The notes under the pieces are model-generated. The model searched no databases. It was given only the letters and a program-made list of their open reading frames with translations, and was not told the origin of the DNA. DNA of 33,059 nt, from contig JAKSYS010000688.1 in NCBI GenBank assembly GCA_022925895.1, positions 1 through 33,059 of the forward strand, written 5' to 3'. The DNA comes from Fragilaria crotonensis. Lineage: Eukaryota > Bacillariophyta > Fragilariophyceae > Fragilariales > Fragilariaceae. Shown in pieces: positions 8,989-19,259 of this stretch (the first letter of the stretch is position 1; each line of letters opens with the position of its first letter). Made by a program: the position numbers and the translations under genes.

Positions 8989-10080
8989 ATTTTCCGGTTG
9001 TCGTTCGTCCGCAGAATCTGGGGCGATCGTGTAGAAAGATTGTCGACTCGTCATGCGTGCGGCTACTCCGAGTGTCGAGTCCGGCACTTGAATTCGGAGG
9101 TATCTCATGAACGTCTGGCTTCGCCACCTCCCCACCATCTGAATCGTCTCACTTGGAACTCCGGCGAGGCGCATGGCCATCGCGGCGCCTGATCTGATCG
9201 AGTGAGTGCCGATGCCACTCGCCTGGAGGCCAAGCCTCCTCCCTGCGAGTCGTCGCCATCCTGAGCTGCCTCAGTATGGACTTGGAAGAGATGTGTTGGG
9301 GTTCGTCTGAGTCCTGCGTCCTGACGGCGTTAATCTTCGGGTTCGTCCGTGAATGGCAATCGTAACTCCGTACCCTCGTCGTCAGGTCCGCTAGCACGCG
9401 GACGGGGCAGATGTCCGTTTGTCCCTGCCTGTCGTTTCGATGCTGAGTCACTGTCGCGCCTTTGTCCCCGTTCTTTTGTCGCCGGAAGGTGATCGACACG
9501 GTGTCGGCATTCTCCAGTTGTCCTCGGTCGGTTGTCTGCAGGTCCTGTCCCTTCTGTCGGAAACGAACGTCGTCCACTCTGATCACTGATGTCGTCCGTC
9601 GGCTTCCGACATCGGAATATTCGCACGACCTCATGGCGAAAAAGAACGCGACCACCACAAGTTGTCCAATAGCGATGTCCGTCTCGTTTCTTGCCCAGGA
9701 TCGAACCTTTCGAATCACCTCTAACGGCAGCGCCTGCTGTGGGTAGGTCCTGGGTCCTCGTCGGCGTAACGTTTCAGTTGTAAAGCCAGAAGGGGTCGAG
9801 TCGTCCGGCGGCGTCGTGGATTGGGCTCTCAAATTTGTTAAGCCTGAAGGCCTGAGCCACACCGTCGAGGGTGGCACGAATGGAACCGGACAAGGGTCCA
9901 TTGCCAGCTTCCTGAGGTTGTCGGGAGCGAAGCCGTCCGTCCCGAAGGGCGGCGGCGAAGCAGGCGAACGTTTCTGCTTTCGCTTCTCGTCCGAGTCCTT
10001 GAGAGGCTCCCTCCCGACTCCGTCGATTCGTCCGAGGAATCTTTCGTAACAGCGCCAGCTGCTATCGCGCTTGGCACGGG
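8944..10080 (-). pseudogene. Tyrosine recombinase of the YR retrotransposon, one frameshift
   Basis: Integrates the circular DNA form of the element. An N-terminal core-binding part is suggested by STRAKRDSSWRCYERFLGR. The catalytic part shows the first Arg in FFFAMRSCEYSDV (about 9610-9645), then ITFRRQKNGDKGATVTQHR, a CPVRVLADL segment, the His-x-x-Arg pair in THSIRSGAAMAMR (about 9172-9210), GRW, and the nucleophilic Tyr in TFMRYLRIQV (codon at 9100-9102). This is the complete R...HxxR...W...Y set. A one-base shift near 9235-9245, in a GGGAGGAGG run, separates the two halves. The start is uncertain because the frame overlaps the RNase H end; overlapping frames are usual for DIRS-order elements. 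Confidence 0.88.
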
Positions 10081-12599
10081 TTGAGTCGGCAAGAGCTGCG
10101 TTTTGGGCAGCAGCTGCAGCCAGCCTCCAATCTGCGAAATAAGGGCTGGCCGCAAAGGGATGATCCTGAAGTTCTGTGGAACAAACGGTGAGCAGTTTTT
10201 CGTGATCAAGTCTGTCAGTGCCGCGTCGTCTAGAGCGAAATCTCGGGAGAGCATGTCCGCCACCTTGTTCTCTTTCCCGGGGAACCACTGCGTGTAGTGG
10301 TCTATCTCGTGCGTGAGGCAGAAATCAGCGAACGCTCGGGCTATCGTCAGGTGAAGCGGACAATCGTCGTTGAAGTTCGACTTAGCAAGCCATCCCGCTG
10401 CTGAGGTGCTGTCTCCTGACTGAGCAGAACGTCTTCGTCCGTCCACGCGGCCCCTTCGTGGAATTCCACGATCATCCCCACAAAGGCAGCAAGGAACTCG
10501 AGAGTGTTTAGGGTCGCTCGCCCCAGCAGGTGCTCTGGTAGCTGATATCGCCACGCCAGGCCGCTCTTGAGGCAGTAGCCTCCGATGCCTTGTGGGCATG
10601 CGTCCACCCTCACTATGCGCGTCGGCCACCGGCAAACCAGCCTGTTGATCGAGATACCTCGCGACGCCTTCTGAAGGAAAGCCTTCCACAGAATCAGGTC
10701 GTCCAGTTGGGGTTTGGTCAGTCTCGCCTTCCCGGCCTGCTTCGAACGCTCGCAGGCCTTGTATAGCCTTCCCATAAAGTGTCTTGCGTAAGGGATGACG
10801 TAGGCGGCGTGGCTAAAACGTCCGAGGGTCGTCTCTAGGTCTCGTCGTCACGAAGGCATGTCTGTGCGTCAGCATCCTGTCAACGGCTTGCGTCCAGCTC
10901 ATGTGCTTATCGTGAGGCAGTGCGACGACGAAGCGGCGTGTGTCCACGATCCATCCGAGGATCATCTTCCTCTCGGATGGTTTGGCCTCGGCCAGGAACT
11001 TTGGGATCGCAAGGATATCGTCTCTGGGAAAAGTCTCCTTAACCTCGGGGTCGCAAGGCCTCCCGACCAGGTGGAGCGCCAGCGGATCGCGGCAGCGCTC
11101 TTTTCTGCGTCGCGGGGTTGAAGGCCCCAAAATGTCGTCCAGGTAGCAGTCGAAGCGAGGGAGGTCGTCGTAGGGTGGATAGTTCACTGCGAAGTAGTCC
11201 GCCTTGCCGAAAACACTCATTTTGTCGACCGACCCTTTGTCATTGTCCACTGCCCCTTCGGTGTCCAGGAGGTGCTGGTGCGGCGAGTGGTAGACGCTCG
11301 GATCCCAGTCGTCCCTGCGGACAAGGTCGTTTGCCAAGTCCGTGATCATCTCCGACACGTCGCTCCATTGCGATGGGTTTGGCGCTCCACCGAACGTCAT
11401 CCTCAGCGCCACTAACAGCAGGTCGTCGATACTCGTGCAGGACTTCATGGCTGTGGCTGCTTTGAGATGGATTCGTCTGTAGGGATTTGCAGTCGACCTT
11501 CGTCATCCAGATAGGCTCGTCTGGCCATAGTTGGCGCAGGAACGAGATGTGGTACATGAGTCTGCTGAATGCTTTTCGAAACGTGCTTCTGTCAGTTGGG
11601 ATGTGTCCACGCGTTCATTTACGCTTCGTCCTGCCACTCCGCTCGGGCTGAATGACTGGTCATGTGTCAGTCGGAGTTTCTCTATTGAATTTCCTTTCTC
11701 GTCGATCGACGTCTGCGCGACCATCCCCAGAGGCGCGACCTCGCATCCCTTGATCTCTAAGGCGGCTTCTCGCGGCAGTGGTAGCTGCCAACCCTTGAGG
11801 CTTCGTCCTTCAGCATGGATATCAACTTTGCCTCGTGGCCTCGGGCCGATTTGTGATTGCCGCGAGCTAAGTTGGCGCGCACGTCCGCGAGGCGGTCAGA
11901 ATCCGAGATCTCGCGAAGCGGAACTCGGCCCTTCGGAGATGCGCTCCTGAAAACGCGGCCAGAGGGGTGGGCGGACAGGAGCGGGGCGAGAAGTTCGGTG
12001 GGGCGAAACTCGGATCCCGGCGTCAGGGCGCTGAACGGCTGGGCCCGAAGGGCGGCGTCGAGGTCGAGGGCGTACCGTTTGAGCACCGCGAGGTTGTGGC
12101 GGGCGGCGTCGTGCGTCCAGTCGAAGCGAAACTCCGTCGCGTGGGTGCGCGGTTGGCCGGAGTGCAAAATAGTGGCAAGGGCATCGGCCAGGCGTGGTTC
12201 GGGGAGTCGTGGGAACGGCGAGTCGACGTTCGGGAGCGGGATCGTCGGCAATGGCACCAACGATGGGAACTTACCGGGAAGCGGGCGTGGCGTGTCTGCG
12301 AGGGCTGATGTCGGCGCGTCGTGGGCGTCTCCGGGCGACAATGCGCGCGCCACGGAGTGGTCGGTCGGTGGCGAGTCGAGGGCGGGAGCGTAGCGCTCCA
12401 GGCCCGACTTCGTTTCGTGACGGGTCGTCGCGGGCTGGCGAGAGATGCGGGGCGTCGGCGACGTGGCGGGGCGAGAAGGTTCGTGCGCGTGGGTTCCCGC
12501 GGGACTGTCTCGGGCGGCAGATTCCGATAAAGTCCGGGGCGTCCTACGTGGCGTCTGTTGTGGAACTCGGCCGTCGACCGTTCCTGGTCGAACGCCCAT
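9985..12599 (-). pseudogene. Reverse transcriptase-RNase H of the YR retrotransposon, several frameshifts
   Basis: Copies the element RNA into DNA. Reading down the minus strand: a Pro-rich N-terminal part, then FRPTELLAPLLSAHPSG, GNHKSARGHEAKL, KLRLTHDQSF, TKVDCKS followed by YRRIHL in the next frame, LRMTFGGAPNPSQWSDV, the catalytic FDCYLDDILG (YLDD at 11131-11145), the thumb motif GRFSHAAYVIPYARHF, the RNase H Asp in RIVRVDACPQGIGGY (near 10600), LEFLAAF, and the RNase H end QWFPGKENKVADMLSR (near 10250-10290). All parts are in family order. At least five one-base shifts break it, near 11790, 11550-11700, 11485, 10840 and 10410. Boundaries are approximate. Confidence 0.87.
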
Positions 12600-12651
12600 T
12601 GCGACGGCTGTGCGACGAAGGCGGGCTGGAAGTAAGCAGATGCAGAGGGTC

Positions 12652-14420
12652 CTAATTTTGTTTTCTTGCTGGGCGGCGTCGCGTCGGACGAGGGCGGCGC
12701 ATGCGCGCCCGGCACTGCTCTATCCACGCTCGTACGGCGGTCGTCTGTTCGGTCGTGAGGGCGACGTGCGAGGCGCTCAAGAAACAGCTCTTGACGCACT
12801 TCCCGTTTAGGTGCCACCTGCAGCACATGTTCGGGATCGGTCCACTTCGGACGTGATCGAGGAACACCTGCCAAGTGTCGTTCGCGTCTCTCGGGAAAAG
12901 GTCCTGCTGTGGGTTTGTGACTGCGTCCGCGGATTGCCCGCGACGTCCGGCTCGAGCGCTCCGGCGGCGGCTACAGGCTGCGAGTCGCCCTTTGGTCGAC
13001 TCCACGTCCCAGCCGCTCCTTGAGGAAGTCGCAGGCCGGGAAGACAAAGGCGCCGTCCTCCAACTGCTGCCGGGTGGACCTGAATTCTAGGAGGGTTGAT
13101 CTCGTCCTCGTGTTCGACTCCAGCGCAGAGAACTAGGTATTGTTGCATGCGTTTTTCGATGAACCAACCTAACCTGCACGCGGCTGAGGGGTCAGCGTGC
13201 GCTAGCTGGCGGAGCGTCGCCAGTGTGGAGCCGACCGCCCTGGTCAGGAAACGGCTCCACTCGTCCAACATGTGTGTGAGCGGGGAATTGGCTCCGAAAA
13301 GGAGCTCCAGCACTCCGCTCATGTTCTCGATAAGCCGCGCGAGTTCGTGAAAATCTTTCGGCACCGTGAAGTTGAGTTTCGTCATGCTCTTGATGTCCTT
13401 CTCCGAGAAGCCCGTGGTCGTGTCGGTCGTCTTGAGTTGCATTTGCACAAGGGTGCTGGCGTGATCAGAGGCTTCTCGCCCGATCGCTGCTGCTCGGGCG
13501 AACGTCTGGGGACCGCAACAGAAGAGGCTGAAGGCCCCTGGCCGGTCAGGTGTGTCGGCCGTGAAAGAAGCGGTGCGGATTGCGGCGCAGAAGCCCATGG
13601 GAATGAACGCGTCTCGACCTTTGGTGTTCCTCAAGAAGTGGTGGATGTGGTTTTGTACGTAGGCCACGTTGCTAAGCGTCAGGATGTCCGAGAAAGACTG
13701 GACCGGGCGGCTGCGAATCATCCTGTCGGCGTCCCTTTCGGACACGAAAAGGACCATTCGTTTCGTCGACGGCGGAAAGAGTCAAAGCCTGTCTTCGACG
13801 TTTGGGGGACGAGGTCGCTGCGTTTGCTGCCTGTCGCTCCAGTAACGTTGACAGGTTTGAATGGCGTCCTCTGTGCGTCCTGGCGTGCTGGCATGGTCGT
13901 CCGTCCGAATGAGGCTCCTAGCTCTGACCGCCAGATGCTTGAGGTGTAGCGATTTCGCCCATTCGTCCGATCGTTTGGAGTATGCGTTTGATGCCGCCAC
14001 CCTCGCTTTGTCGGTCCCGGGGTCCTCCTCGAGTTTACCGCTACGCTGAGGACCCACCGGGATGTAAGAGGCTGCCTCCGCGTGGATGGTTGCTCTGGAC
14101 GGGTCTGGGTCCTCGCTCGCTCTCTGTTTAATGGCGTTGACGATCAGTAGGGCGAGCTCCTCTGGCGCGGTGACGTAAGTGTCCATGATGGCGGCTGCGA
14201 TGAAGGCCGGCACCGGGACGGTGGGCTTCATTGTGAACCCGACGACCGTGACGTCGTCTGTGTCGTCCTCGCTCGCTTCGACTGTCTTTGTCGATTCGAG
14301 TTCGTTCGGAATGTGAGCAATTCGTATCTTGTGTTGTGTTGTGTCGTGGTGTTCGTCTGTCTGTGTCTCGTGTTCGTCTGTCTGATGGCGACTGCCCGTC
14401 CTTTCCCGATCTTCGGACAT
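12652..14420 (-). pseudogene. Gag-like protein of the YR retrotransposon with CCHH-type zinc finger
   Basis: The start codon (ATG at 14418-14420, MSEDRERTG) lies inside repeat B2. The frame runs to a TGA at 13782-13784 and continues beyond it in the same frame to about 13090, so this is one in-frame stop rather than a second gene. After one or two frame changes around 13050-13085 the C-terminal part shows CCRWHLNGKCVKSC followed by a His (about 12760-12835), a zinc-finger arrangement like those in gag proteins of DIRS-order elements. The N-terminal half is acidic with Thr/Glu repeats; the middle (SFSDILTLSNVAYVQN, KDFHELARLIENMSG) resembles no family I can name. Presumed role: nucleoprotein particle formation. 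Confidence 0.75.
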
Positions 14421-14424
14421 GCCA
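14283..14424. repeat. Split direct repeat, copy B2
   Basis: 142 bases, the outer copy of B1 (8557-8697). It forms the right end of the element and supplies the gag start codon. Confidence 0.95.
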
Positions 14425-14634
14425 AGGAAGGCTGGGGCAACAGTGAGTGCCTTCAAGTTTACGTACCAGTATGGTAATACAGTCCTATTTTCGCAGTCAC
14501 ACTTCCGACGCCCACGCGTCCGACAAGCGCAGCTCAGACCAGCACACGAAAAACACTTTCGAAGACTGTGAGCGTCGCAGCGACCAGCGACGACGTCCAT
14601 CTTGCACAAAATACAGGATTTCTCGTTCGTAGGA

Positions 14635-14669
14635 CATCGCCCATCGCCCATCGCCCATCGCCCATCGCC
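14635..14669. repeat. Heptamer tandem repeat (CATCGCC)5
   Basis: Five exact seven-base units, 48 bases before the start codon of the plastid-protein gene at 14718 and about 210 bases from the retrotransposon end. It probably lies in the 5' UTR or promoter of that gene. Confidence 0.95.
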
Positions 14670-14717
14670 CACAACTGTGCTTGAACGCTCCTCTCGTCCA
14701 CCGGTCGTAGCATCCAG

Positions 14718-15521
14718 ATGATAATCGGATTCACAGTCCTCTTACTTCCATTTTCGACGAGCCTCGCTCCTTCGATTTGTGGCCGGATAGCATGTCGCTC
14801 GACTTCTCCACCTCCTTTTCCCAAGAGAACGCACGTCGCCGCCACGCAGTCATGCCTCTCACAAATGACCCGTCGGAGCGACTTGGAAGATGAGATTGAG
14901 TACAATTCTCGCCGCAAGGGTCAAGGAGGAGGCGCCGGCGAACTTGCTGCTGGTGCTATCTTGGGTGGTCTCATCTTGGGACCGTTTGGGGCACTCTTTG
15001 GTGCACAGCTGGGTGCTCAGTTGGGTCAGAAGAATGCCGCTGACCGAGCACGACAAGAGGAAATGGAACGATTGGGAATTACGCAGGATATGCTTGATGC
15101 AGCCCAAGAAATCGGATTGGCGTTGGAGCAGAGTATTGAAGGCCTTCAAGCCTCTCGCAATTCCCTTGAATCACTTCAGCATTTTGCTCGACGACTGGAG
15201 CAAAGCATGGAAGAAACATACGAGAAAGCTAAACGTGAAATCGCAGCGGGTAACGAGGGCGAGGCACGAAAATACTTGCTGGAGAAGCAACGTATACAGG
15301 AAAAATTAGTTGCCACTCTCAAAGCTTGCGCTGAAGAAAAGTGCCGATACACTCAAATGGAACGCAATGTTGGCGCATTAGAAGAACGAGCCATGGATAT
15401 GGAGACTCTTTTGCGACGAACTGTCGGCGCCACAACGATTCAGAATACTGCTTTGCATCAATTTTCAGTCAAAGAAGGGGATCCTTTGATGCAAAAGTTT
15501 CGTGACATTGGTATCGATTAA
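14718..15521 (+). CDS. Probable plastid-targeted glycine-zipper protein with PspA-like helices
   Basis: A single 267-residue frame. Residues 2-15 are hydrophobic, like a signal peptide, and are followed by STS|LAPS (13-19), which fits the ASAFAP-type plastid entry motif of diatoms (Leu is among the tolerated residues after the cut); a Ser/Pro/Arg-rich transit region follows. Residues 78-103 form a glycine-rich zipper (AGAILGGLILGPFGALFG), probably membrane-inserting. Residues about 105-250 are charged helix or coiled coil; GNEGEARKYLLEKQRIQEKL recalls the PspA/Vipp1 family, whose members shape and protect membranes, including thylakoids. I do not recognise the whole protein, and the PspA resemblance is only by eye. 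An internal Met at residue 50 would remove the targeting sequence, so the first ATG is preferred. Confidence 0.75.
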   Translation: MIIGFTVLLLPFSTSLAPSICGRIACRSTSPPPFPKRTHVAATQSCLSQMTRRSDLEDEIEYNSRRKGQGGGAGELAAGAILGGLILGPFGALFGAQLGAQLGQKNAADRARQEEMERLGITQDMLDAAQEIGLALEQSIEGLQASRNSLESLQHFARRLEQSMEETYEKAKREIAAGNEGEARKYLLEKQRIQEKLVATLKACAEEKCRYTQMERNVGALEERAMDMETLLRRTVGATTIQNTALHQFSVKEGDPLMQKFRDIGID

Positions 15522-17547
15522 GGCGGTCGCGTTGTACTCCGAGTACGCCTTCGACAAGCGTAACATTGTAGCTCTCCTGGGTCCTTCAGTATCAATGCAG
15601 TTGCAAATCGATGAGTGATATAAGTTATCACATCATGAAGGAGTGTTCAACGAGTCTCAGAGCTCTGAGTACTCCTGTAGCTTGTAGCTGTACCGAGCAT
15701 TGCGGTTGTCACCATGCCGCCATTGTACCATCCCTGCCCAGAATTACGACTAAATTAGGAGTACACATCACCGATAGTATGTTGTGTGTTTTGTGTCGTG
15801 GTGCTCACACCACTTACAACTGCATTGAACCAACAATTCAACGAATGCTTTGTGCTTGGACTTAAAATCCTCTTACGGCATGCGCAGTCCCTTCCGCCTA
15901 CCGTCGTGATTGTTTGGGAATTCATCCCAAACTGGAAGACAACGGTGTCTGGTGTCGCATGGTATGAAGTCTCCATCTGTTGTGGGTCTTCAACCTCACA
16001 CCTGAACAAAGATATGATTCATCAAGGTTCACGTGCTATAAGGTCCCTTTGCTGCTAGCCATTTGAGGAGGTCTTGGGCATTCTGGGGCAAAGATGCTTG
16101 CACATCACAAGCTGACACACACAGTTATGAATATTGTTTAAATACTAAAAACCTGAACAATCAGTGTTAAGGCTCAAATGCTAGCAGGAATTGATCTTAT
16201 AAGGCCATCCATTGCATTTCATTGAGAGGAACCCACACCTTACAACATTTTGGTGGCATGCCGCAACTCTCAAGCAAAACGGAAATCGATCAAAACTTGT
16301 ACTATTCCTGGCTTCGGTAGCCATGATGGAGTAAAAAACCTGAAATCTTTTAAACGTGCTGCCGCAATACCCATGCATGGCAAAAAGCATTCGGCTCACA
16401 CAGATCGGCACTACACTGTGATGTGCAGCAGCCATCAAAACAACTCCCAGATGAGACCTGTGGTTGAATGTTCCTGATGCTATCGTGTCATGATATGCCC
16501 CGCCTGGGTGGATGGCTTAAGTGAGGAAATTATGCTGTACCGATGACACTGTTGAAAAATGGCTCAAGGAAGTATAATGACTTCTGGTCATCTGCCTTTG
16601 GGTGAACTAACTGTTGGTGAACCGAAACGAGTGGGCCCAAAATCTTGCCAATTCTTGTTCAACTTGTCTGTCAATGAGAACCTTTTGTTTCATGTGGAAA
16701 CAAGAAACCTGCTCTCAAAGACACAAAGACAAAAAGGCACTGTCATTCTGCTTGCTGTGAGTTTTGATGGTAGAATTAGATATGACCCTTCATATTGTTG
16801 GAGCTACAAGCAAACACTCTAAGTTCCTTAGTGACAACAAGTAGCAGCTCCCTCTGATTGTTTCCGACAAACTTGCCCAGTGAACACCTGTCACACTGTA
16901 GGCACATAAATAGGACATAATCTAAGGACATTTATTTTCTTTGATTGGCAAGGAGTACAATTTTCTGTGTAGATGCATTAGTATTGCTTGAATTGTATAG
17001 CATGCTCATCCAAAAAGTAATTATGTGCAAGCAGGCGCACACAAATTCTCCAAGTTAACTCTTTTGACACACACCATTGATTTAAAAGGAAACCACATTC
17101 ACAACTTCTGCTGGAAACTATCCTTCCTCACCTGGAATCATTGCACCCATAGAACGTTTGGTCAATGTTTTCATTAATTGCTGATTGCGCTACTAGTAGT
17201 GGAGTTGCTGTTCTTGTTGTTGCAAGTGAGGAGTAGGTCATGGCTGCTGGAGGCTTAGGGCAGAGGCATTCTTCGTGATTGTCAATTAACAGCAAAATAC
17301 TTGAGGAGGGAAGATTTTATTTTTTGAAATGAAGATGCAGTCTTAATATCCTCTACTAGATGTAACAGAGGATCCAGGAAAAGCTATCATTTGGCTGGAG
17401 GAATTAGAATGCCATGACATTGTGGTGGAATACCAGGATTGTTTGCTGTCATAATGTTGCTTTGGCCAGCTTCACTGGACATGAGAGTATGCTACAGAGG
17501 ATACAAGGCAGAATGCTGTGATTATAGCTTTTGTTGTGCCATGGCGA
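15522..17547. other. Intergenic, no gene recognised
   Basis: About 2 kb of AT-richer DNA with only short frames on both strands, none with a known motif (longest about 90 codons). No RNA gene or clear repeat was found. It ends at the target duplication of the Ty3 element, and the same tract continues at 22786. Confidence 0.55.
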
Positions 17548-17552
17548 CCATA
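17548..17552. repeat. Target site duplication CCATA, left
   Basis: Identical to 22781-22785 and directly adjacent to the TG of the left LTR. Confidence 0.93.
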
Positions 17553-17935
17553 TGCAGTACACCGCACGTGCCCTTAGCGTAGTGCGATACAGTATACTAT
17601 ATTACTAGTATCCAGTACTACAATACAATGGCCATGTATAGTACTTGGATATACCGGTAGACTAGTAATACCATAGTACAGTGCAACAATAGAACACTGA
17701 TCCTGTACAACAGTACAACCGTACAACAGTAGAATGAGAACTGTTTGACATCTCTTGGAGACTCACTGAGTCTCCTAGATGAATGAAAGAGAACAGTCCA
17801 ATCCCACCAAGGATGGGACTGCTCTCTTGCTTTTAAACTAGTCTCATAACTTTTAATAAGGTGCAACTATTAACCCTTTAAAACTAGCTACAAATTAGCC
17901 TCCAAAATAAAACTGATTACTTTGCGCGTAGGGCA
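17553..17935 (+). repeat. 5' LTR
   Basis: 383 bases, TG...CA, about 99% identical to the 3' copy. Begins TGCAGTACACCGCACGTG and ends GCGCGTAGGGCA. It should contain promoter and polyadenylation signals; none is assigned. I cannot assign a tRNA primer site after it: the next bases contain the palindrome GTGAATTCAC. Confidence 0.95.
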
Positions 17936-17969
17936 CAGTGAATTCACTCCCAGTGGTCAGTACATCACC

Positions 17970-19250
17970 ATGACGAACAAAAATAAAGGTAAGCGCAAAG
18001 CGTCTGAAAATTCGTCTGCGGAACATGTCGCATTCCGTCAGTCGAACCTCGCGTTGAATCCGCCGTCGATTTATTTCGATAGGCCCAAGAAATCGACAGA
18101 GAAATCTGACGATGAGGGCAACTATAAAAAATCGACGTCCCGATTGAAGCCGGAAATGCGAACTCCAAAAATATCGAAAAGAGAATTCGTTTGTTTGGAG
18201 ACTACGACACCTCGCCAGAAGCGTGGGTGAAGTGGCGCATAGAGCTCGAGGAGGTCATTCGTGACTATCCGCTTGAGTCTGGCGAACAAAAGCGTCTATG
18301 GCGCTTGCACTACTTAAGGGCAGTGCAAGAGACAAATTCCAGCAAACGTGGCGTAGACTCGATACGGAGAACGTAGCGGGTCCCGCACGACAGAGGAAGA
18401 CTCAAATGAGATTTTCCAGCTGGTAATGACGGAAGTTGGTAAGTCTTACTTCCCAATCTTGCATGCGTACCAGAAGCAGGTGGTGTACATGCAGCATTAC
18501 CACGTCTTGGAAGTCATACGGTTCGTAACTTTGCTACGCGTTTACGCGAGCTAAATAATTATTTACCGTATTTTCCACGGGAAGAAGGTAAGGCTGAACC
18601 GTCTAAATTGTCTGATGACGACTTGATTCAAATTCTCAACCAGGCGAAGCCTGAAGAATGGCAAGCGGTCATTCTTGGTGCGAACATCGAGCTTTATAAG
18701 TTCGATTTTCAAGGCACTGTTGATTATTTTGAGAAACTTGAACTCAGACAGGCACTTGAGGCCAAACGTCGTAAGGTGGACAAAACCGATAACCCTGAGG
18801 GTACGAAAAAAGGGCAATTGGATCGGTAAGTCCGCTGACAAAATGGCAACGGCCAAAACACAGTCGTCTAAGTATAAGAAGTGTGCGCATTGCGGTCGTA
18901 CGAATCATACTACAAAAGACTGTTGGTTTAACCCTGAGAATAAGGGGAAACAGAAATCTGGTAAGAAAAATGTCGGTTCTACCAACCGAAATGTCTTGAT
19001 GACGCAGGAGCAGCTTAACGCTATCCTTGAGCGTCTTCCACGCAACCCGAAGTCTGGCAAGCGTAAGGTCCGCGACTTTACACCCGAGAATTCGGATGCA
19101 GAAATCGTGGAAATGTTCAGTCCAAAGACTACAATTAGCACAGTAGAGACTAAAGAAGATAGTGACGAAAGTTCCATCTACTTTGGTTTATTTTCTAGTG
19201 AGATATTGCCATCCAAAGATGGCCATGGCAGTAAGAGACAAAAACAAAAA
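17970..19250 (+). pseudogene. Ty3 gag with CCHC zinc knuckle, frameshifted
   Basis: Starts MTNKNKGKRKASEN with a basic N-terminus. The capsid-like part DYDTSPEAWVKWRIELEEV continues, after shifts, into a block around 18300-18400 that fits gag capsid helices (LLKGSARDKF in another frame), then LSDDDLIQILNQAKPEEW. The nucleocapsid zinc knuckle CAHCGRTNHTTKDC (CX2CX4HX4C) is at about 18882-18923. At least three frame changes occur between 18180 and 18850. The protein would package the element RNA. Confidence 0.85.
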
Positions 19251-19259
19251 CACAAAACC

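Larger units (their letters stand above)
8157..14424 (-). mobile_element. PAT-like tyrosine-recombinase retrotransposon (DIRS order) with split direct repeats
   Basis: On the coding (minus) strand the order is: repeat B2, gag-like frame, reverse transcriptase, RNase H, tyrosine recombinase, then A2, B1, a 103-base spacer and A1. This is the split-direct-repeat plan (A1-genes-B1-A2-B2 in the usual naming) of PAT, Kangaroo and TOC elements. No integrase, protease, LTR or methyltransferase part is visible; absence of a methyltransferase between RNase H and YR also fits PAT rather than DIRS1. There is no target duplication at 8156/14425, as expected for YR integration. Repeat copies A1 and A2 show no substitutions, so the insertion is young. 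The frames are interrupted by several one-base shifts and one in-frame TGA; see the homopolymer caution in the findings. Confidence 0.92.

Noticed and set aside
11757-12874. Long GC-rich overlapping frames on both strands (for example 11857-12393 + and 12023-12874 -) as separate genes
   Set aside because: They overlap the pol N-terminal region of the YR retrotransposon in the wrong phase; high GC suppresses stops, and their Arg/Gly-rich products have no motif.
12807-13757. 316-codon minus frame as an independent gene
   Set aside because: It is in the same frame as the gag start segment and is separated from it only by one TGA, so I treat it as part of the gag-like protein.
17618-17866. Two nearly identical 82-codon minus frames (here and at 22461-22709) as duplicated genes
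   Set aside because: They are the two LTRs read on the opposite strand.
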